Of a stretch of DNA of 64,000 nucleotides, positions 60,618 to 64,000 are shown piece after piece. Below the pieces are notes generated by a model. The model worked only from the letters and a program-made list of their open reading frames with translations. It had not been told where the DNA came from and made no database searches. Both the position numbers and the translations under genes were made by a program. This DNA is from Bacterioplanoides sp. SCSIO 12839 (GTDB lineage: Bacteria; Pseudomonadota; Gammaproteobacteria; Pseudomonadales; Oceanobacteraceae), in assembly GCF_024397975.1 (NCBI RefSeq), contig NZ_CP073745.1, positions 1,762,501 to 1,826,500 on the forward strand, given 5' to 3'. Each line of letters opens with the position of its first letter. Positions within the stretch are counted from its first letter, which is position 1.

Positions 60618-60974
60618 ATGTCTTGGCTGAAAACTCGTCTTGCCAGTTTTATCTTCGCCTTTCGAGGGCTCAAGCATTTATTTGCCAGTGAAGCGCATGC
60701 GCAGATTCACCTATTGGCCGCTGTTGCTGTTGTTGTTGCTGCTTTTGCAACCGGGGTTTCTACGTCAGAGTGGCTGGCTCTGGTCTTTGCTATCGTGTTG
60801 GTCATGGCAATGGAAGCGTTAAATACCGCACTTGAAGCTTTGGCGGATGCTTTGCATCCGGGCCATCACCCGTTGGTCGGTAAAGCCAAAGATGTTGCAG
60901 CCGCTGCTGTGTTATTGTGTGCTTTTGCTGCAGTCATTGTTGCGTGCCTTGTATTTTTACCACACTGGTTGTAG
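60618..60974 (+). CDS. dgkA: Diacylglycerol kinase family membrane protein
   Basis: Three-helix inner-membrane lipid kinase. Conserved block MEALNTALEALADALHPG (E-x2-N-T-A-x-E catalytic pattern), then KAKDVAAAAVLL. By sequence it is nearer to the group named diacylglycerol/undecaprenol kinase; substrate between these two lipids is not decided. ATG 60618 with AGGAG 6 nt upstream gives 118 residues; the earlier in-frame codon at 60570 has no site. Confidence 0.92.
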   Translation: MSWLKTRLASFIFAFRGLKHLFASEAHAQIHLLAAVAVVVAAFATGVSTSEWLALVFAIVLVMAMEALNTALEALADALHPGHHPLVGKAKDVAAAAVLLCAFAAVIVACLVFLPHWL

Positions 60975-61108
60975 CGTGAGAGGACATTACCTGAAAGAAG
61001 TGGTGCCTTCGTACAATAACTTGCCTGTTGCAGCTTGCAATTAGCGGTCTCGGGCACTATAAAGCGGCTTCCGGCTTAATGATAAAAACAAACATAAAGG
61101 AAAATCTC

Positions 61109-61675
61109 ATGGTACGTATTGTCACTCGTTTTGCGTTTGGCCTTGCATTCATGCTTGCCAGCACTGTTCATGCAAAGCAGGTATCGGGTGTGGATGTGGC
61201 GGAAACGATCTCACATTCCCAAGAATCTCTTAAGCTTAATGGCGCGGGTACCCGTACAAAGTTTTTTGTTGATATGTACGTGACTGCGTTGTATCTGTCT
61301 GAAACCAGCTCTGATGCAGCTGGCATTATTGCCGCTGATGATTCGATGGCCATTCGTTTGCATATCGTGTCGGACTTGATTACTCCAGAGCGTATGGCTG
61401 ATTTTACGCGTGACGGTTTTGTGCGGTCTACTGGCGGTAATATCGCGGATATTGAGGCTGATATTGAATCTTTAGTGGCTGCGTTTCAGGATGCTGTTGA
61501 TCAGGGCGATATTTTCGATTTGGTATATCAGCCTGATACCGGAGTAACTGTTTATCGTAATGGTGAAGCGAAGTCGACTGTAACAGGGCTGAAATTTAAG
61601 CAGGCATTATTCGGCATCTGGCTATCTGAAGACCCGGTACAGAAAGGTTTACGAGATGATCTGCTTAATGGTTGA
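61109..61675 (+). CDS. Exported chalcone isomerase-like protein
   Basis: Signal peptide ending at VHAKQ, then a chalcone isomerase-like fold (LKLNGAGTRTKFFVDMYVTA, FKQALFGIWLSEDPVQKGL). Bacterial members bind lipids or haem rather than chalcones. ATG 61109 follows AAAGGAAAA; the upstream in-frame codon at 61028 is unsupported. Single gene with a clear terminator. Confidence 0.9.
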   Translation: MVRIVTRFAFGLAFMLASTVHAKQVSGVDVAETISHSQESLKLNGAGTRTKFFVDMYVTALYLSETSSDAAGIIAADDSMAIRLHIVSDLITPERMADFTRDGFVRSTGGNIADIEADIESLVAAFQDAVDQGDIFDLVYQPDTGVTVYRNGEAKSTVTGLKFKQALFGIWLSEDPVQKGLRDDLLNG

Positions 61676-61700
61676 TTGGCTCAGATAGCTCTGATTACTT

Positions 61701-61732
61701 ATAAAAAAACCCGCCGAAGCGGGTTTTTTTAT
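61701..61732. terminator. Bidirectional terminator
   Basis: Perfect 14-bp stem with tetraloop CGAA, A7 and T7 on the two sides, between convergent chalcone isomerase-like and DAHP synthase genes. Confidence 0.95.
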
Positions 61733-61750
61733 ATTCAGCTGATCAATGGC

Positions 61751-62824
61751 TTAAGCATTGCGCTTTGGTAGCACAGCTTTCAGCTTTTCATGCATGCTCA
61801 GAATCGCTTTCTCAGTTTCATCCCAGCTGATACAGCCGTCGGTAACCGATAAGCCATACTCCAGATCATCCAGGTTGGCCGGAATATTCTGACGACCGTG
61901 TTTGATGTTGGATTCAACCATCAGACCAACGATTGAGTCATTACCTTCCAGGATCTGGTTGGTAACGTTGTCCATTACCAACGGTTGTAACTCTGGCTTT
62001 TTGCTGGAATTTTCATGGCTGCAATCAACCATGATGTTTTTGGGTAAGTCGGCTTTTTCCAGAGCTTGTTCCGCCAGAGAAACGCTGACAGAGTCGTAGT
62101 TTGGCTTGCCGCCGCCACCGCGTAATACAACATGGCCGTAGTTATTGCCGTTGGTTTCAACAATCGACACGGCACCTGCCTGGTCAATACCCAGGAAACG
62201 GTGAGGGCTGGCAACCGACATCAGGGCATTCGTTGCGACGGTCAGGCTGCCATCAGTACCGTTTTTAAAGCCTACCGCGGAGGATAAGCCGGATGCCATT
62301 TCACGGTGTGTCTGGGATTCCGTGGTGCGTGCACCAATTGCAGACCAGGTGATAAGATCCTGCAGGTACTGCGGTGAAATTGGATCCAGTGCCTCGGTTG
62401 ACAGTGGCAGACCCATTTCAGCCAGATCCAGTAATAGCTGACGAGCAATGTGCAGGCCTTCCTGAATCTTAAAGGTGTCGTTCATGTAAGGGTCGTTAAT
62501 CAGGCCTTTCCAGCCAACGGTGGTGCGTGGCTTTTCGAAATAAACACGCATAACCAGATATAAGGTGTCAGAGACTTTTTCAGACAAAGCTTTCAGGCGG
62601 TGTGCGTAATCTTTGGCGGCATCGACATCATGAATGGAGCATGGGCCAACGACCAGGAAAATACGATGATCTTTGCGATCCAGAATATCTCTTACTGCCT
62701 GGCGACCTTGCTGAACACTCTCGACGGCTGAGTCTGAGATAGGCATTTCTTTTTTTAGCTGGTCCGGTGTTACCAGTGGGGTGATCGAACCAATGTTTAA
62801 ATCTTCAACGCGCGTGTCTGTCAT
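61751..62824 (-). CDS. 3-deoxy-7-phosphoheptulonate synthase (DAHP synthase, class I)
   Basis: First enzyme of the shikimate pathway: condenses phosphoenolpyruvate and erythrose 4-phosphate. Marks: VVGPCSIHD, VYFEKPRTTVGWKGLINDP, GIDQAGAVSIVETNGN, RGGGGKPNYDS and IMVDCSHENSSK. Which feedback type (Tyr, Phe or Trp) cannot be read from motifs. The start ATG 62824 has AGGA 6 nt upstream; ATG 62827 and 62863 are in frame. A palindrome lies upstream. Confidence 0.95.
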   Translation of the reverse strand: MTDTRVEDLNIGSITPLVTPDQLKKEMPISDSAVESVQQGRQAVRDILDRKDHRIFLVVGPCSIHDVDAAKDYAHRLKALSEKVSDTLYLVMRVYFEKPRTTVGWKGLINDPYMNDTFKIQEGLHIARQLLLDLAEMGLPLSTEALDPISPQYLQDLITWSAIGARTTESQTHREMASGLSSAVGFKNGTDGSLTVATNALMSVASPHRFLGIDQAGAVSIVETNGNNYGHVVLRGGGGKPNYDSVSVSLAEQALEKADLPKNIMVDCSHENSSKKPELQPLVMDNVTNQILEGNDSIVGLMVESNIKHGRQNIPANLDDLEYGLSVTDGCISWDETEKAILSMHEKLKAVLPKRNA

Positions 62825-62881
62825 CATGCTTCCTAATTCGACATGGTTGAGTTCTGCATACAAGCTTTAGGTATAATGCCG

Positions 62882-62907
62882 TTGGATTATGACAAATCAT
62901 GATCCAA
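62882..62907. promoter_or_regulatory. 26-bp palindrome between DAHP synthase and DUF72 genes
   Basis: TTGGATTATGA / TCATGATCCAA, 10 of 11 pairs, spacer CAAA. It does not fit the TyrR or TrpR consensus. It overlaps a TTGTCA on the - strand that could be a -35 for the DAHP synthase gene, although no TATAAT-like hexamer is well spaced. Confidence 0.5.
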
Positions 62908-62964
62908 ATGCACACCTCGCAGGTTAAATGCGTTTATTAACAACGAAAAATATGAACATGACTC

Positions 62965-63855
62965 ATGGATACTGACTTTAATCAGGCAATCAAGCGCGGC
63001 CAGCTGAAGTTGGGCTTGCCGATGTGGTATCTGGATGCCTGGTGCGGCAATTTATTATCCCCTTGGCAAAAGGCCGGTGAAGCCTTGTCGGAATACGCTC
63101 AGGTTTTTTCGTCCGTGGAGGGTAATACGACGTTTTATGGCTTGCCTGACAATAAGCGGGCGGAGCAATGGCGTAGATCCGTTGGTGACGATTTTCGTTT
63201 CTCATTTAAGCTGCCCCGGGAAATAAGTCATGCGCAGAATCTTGTGCAGGCTTTTGCCCAGCATCAGTCTCGCTGGCTCGATTTCTCATCGATTCTGGGT
63301 GACTCCTTTGGAGTGATCTCTGTTCAGTTACCGGCAGAATTGACCCCGGCAAGAATGGATGAGCTGTTTGTATTTCTCGAACAGCTTAAACAACAGAGCA
63401 GCGCGGATATTTCTGTCGAATTTCGTCATTCGGGTTTTTTTGATAAGTCCGGCAATGAGCAACGGTTGTTACGCCAGCTCAGTGAGCTGCACATCGCTCG
63501 TACTGTGTTTGATAGCCGGGGGTTGTTTAACGATCTTGCTCAAACTGAAGCCGTGTTGGATGCACGAGCCAAAAAGCCAAGAATGCCGGTTCACCCGATT
63601 GCAACCGGACATTCACCCGTTGTGCGGTTTATTGGCCACAGTCATTGGCCTGATAACGAACGTTATTTATTGCAGTGGGGGACGAAATTAAAGCAATGGC
63701 TATCAGAAGGCAGAACGCCATACTTTTTCCTGCACACGGCGGGTAATCAGGACGTACAATACTTTTTGCGTTTTCTGGAGCAGTTGTGGGAGCTTGATGA
63801 AAGTGTCTGGCCCGGTGAATCGGGAGCCGGGCAGAGTGGTTGTTTATTCGATTAG
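62965..63855 (+). CDS. DUF72 family protein (YecE-like)
   Basis: TIM-barrel-like protein of 296 residues. Family marks are LKLGLPMWYLDAWCGNLL (in place of the usual GTSGW), SSVEGNTTFYGLP, FSFKLPREISH and ISVEFRHSGFF. Biochemical role unknown. ATG 62965 starts just before the conserved region. Confidence 0.88.
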   Translation: MDTDFNQAIKRGQLKLGLPMWYLDAWCGNLLSPWQKAGEALSEYAQVFSSVEGNTTFYGLPDNKRAEQWRRSVGDDFRFSFKLPREISHAQNLVQAFAQHQSRWLDFSSILGDSFGVISVQLPAELTPARMDELFVFLEQLKQQSSADISVEFRHSGFFDKSGNEQRLLRQLSELHIARTVFDSRGLFNDLAQTEAVLDARAKKPRMPVHPIATGHSPVVRFIGHSHWPDNERYLLQWGTKLKQWLSEGRTPYFFLHTAGNQDVQYFLRFLEQLWELDESVWPGESGAGQSGCLFD

Positions 63856-63869
63856 TGCGGCTTGTTTGA

Positions 63870-64000
63870 TTAGCGCAGCTTTTCCTGAATGGCTTTAAAC
63901 TTTTCTACATTATCGGGCAGAAAACGAAATTCACCATTGCTCTGCTCGCTGTCTAATAAGCCTTCCCGTGCATAGCGTTTGATCGTAACCGCTTTCATGC
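63870..64000 (-). CDS. MerR-like regulator, C-terminal end only (partial)
   Basis: The visible 42 residues end at TAA (63872-63870). They read KAVTIKRYAREGLLDSEQSN and then FRFLPDNVEKFKAIQEKLR, resembling a MerR-type helix-turn-helix with its first wing. The 5' part runs off the window, so an ATG at 63998 may be internal. Function unknown. Confidence 0.6.
   Translation of the reverse strand, partial: MKAVTIKRYAREGLLDSEQSNGEFRFLPDNVEKFKAIQEKLR

Overview
The window looks like one contiguous piece of chromosome from a marine, aerobic gammaproteobacterium, most likely of the Oceanospirillales (Thalassolituus/Bermanella-like). This placement is an inference from gene content: a complete rnf operon, AcnB, PurT, XNI, MiaE, RimO, many outer-membrane barrels and several c-di-GMP and chemotaxis genes. 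No rRNA, tRNA, CRISPR array, IS element or prophage was recognised. Gene density is high, both strands are used in short blocks, and G+C is near one half except in one AT-rich insertion at about 9.2-11.3 kb.

Layout. 0-9 kb: a patatin-like lipoprotein, a membrane diguanylate cyclase overlapping a di-haem cytochrome c peroxidase, a YegD-type Hsp70, a periplasmic solute-binding-like protein, a phytanoyl-CoA dioxygenase-family protein and SelO. 8.9-11.3 kb: the accessory segment. It holds two 29-bp dyads exactly 44 bp apart, a probable 37-residue membrane peptide, and an AT-rich orphan gene for a 613-residue protein with a PD-(D/E)xK-nuclease-like core. 11.5-17 kb: acnB and a stand-alone molybdopterin oxidoreductase. 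17-23.5 kb: the complete rnfABCDGE (rsx) operon, whose RnfC carries a long A-B-A-B-B coiled-coil tail. 23.9-34.3 kb: ApbC/Mrp, FadH, a sensor kinase, an RND efflux pump with its adaptor and an RluA-type pseudouridine synthase. 34.4-45.6 kb: a small barrel protein with a 47-residue partner, a YkgJ cysteine-cluster protein, a chemoreceptor with a CxxCH haem motif, Nudix enzymes, a gamma carbonic anhydrase, PurT, a CHASE4-GGDEF protein, an SO_0444-type Cu/Zn exporter and a DUF3833 lipoprotein. 45.6-57.3 kb: RimO, outer-membrane proteins (BamA/TamA-like, MipA/OmpV, TorF), a tRNA-queuosine mannosyltransferase-like enzyme, an M14 peptidase, an ATM1-type ABC exporter overlapping xni, and MiaE. 57.3-64 kb: hydrolases, a PLP enzyme, a DUF4375 protein, DgkA, a chalcone-isomerase-like protein, DAHP synthase, a DUF72 protein and the end of a probable MerR-like gene.

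Functional themes: redox and Fe-S metabolism (Rnf, ApbC, AcnB, RimO, the ATM1-like exporter), RNA and ribosome modification (RimO, MiaE, RluA-like, queuosine glycosylation), envelope biology, and signalling (two GGDEF proteins, one histidine kinase, one haem-type MCP). The most novel-looking material is the 8.9-11.3 kb accessory segment. Several strong inverted repeats outside recognised genes, and two good small ORFs, are also worth attention.
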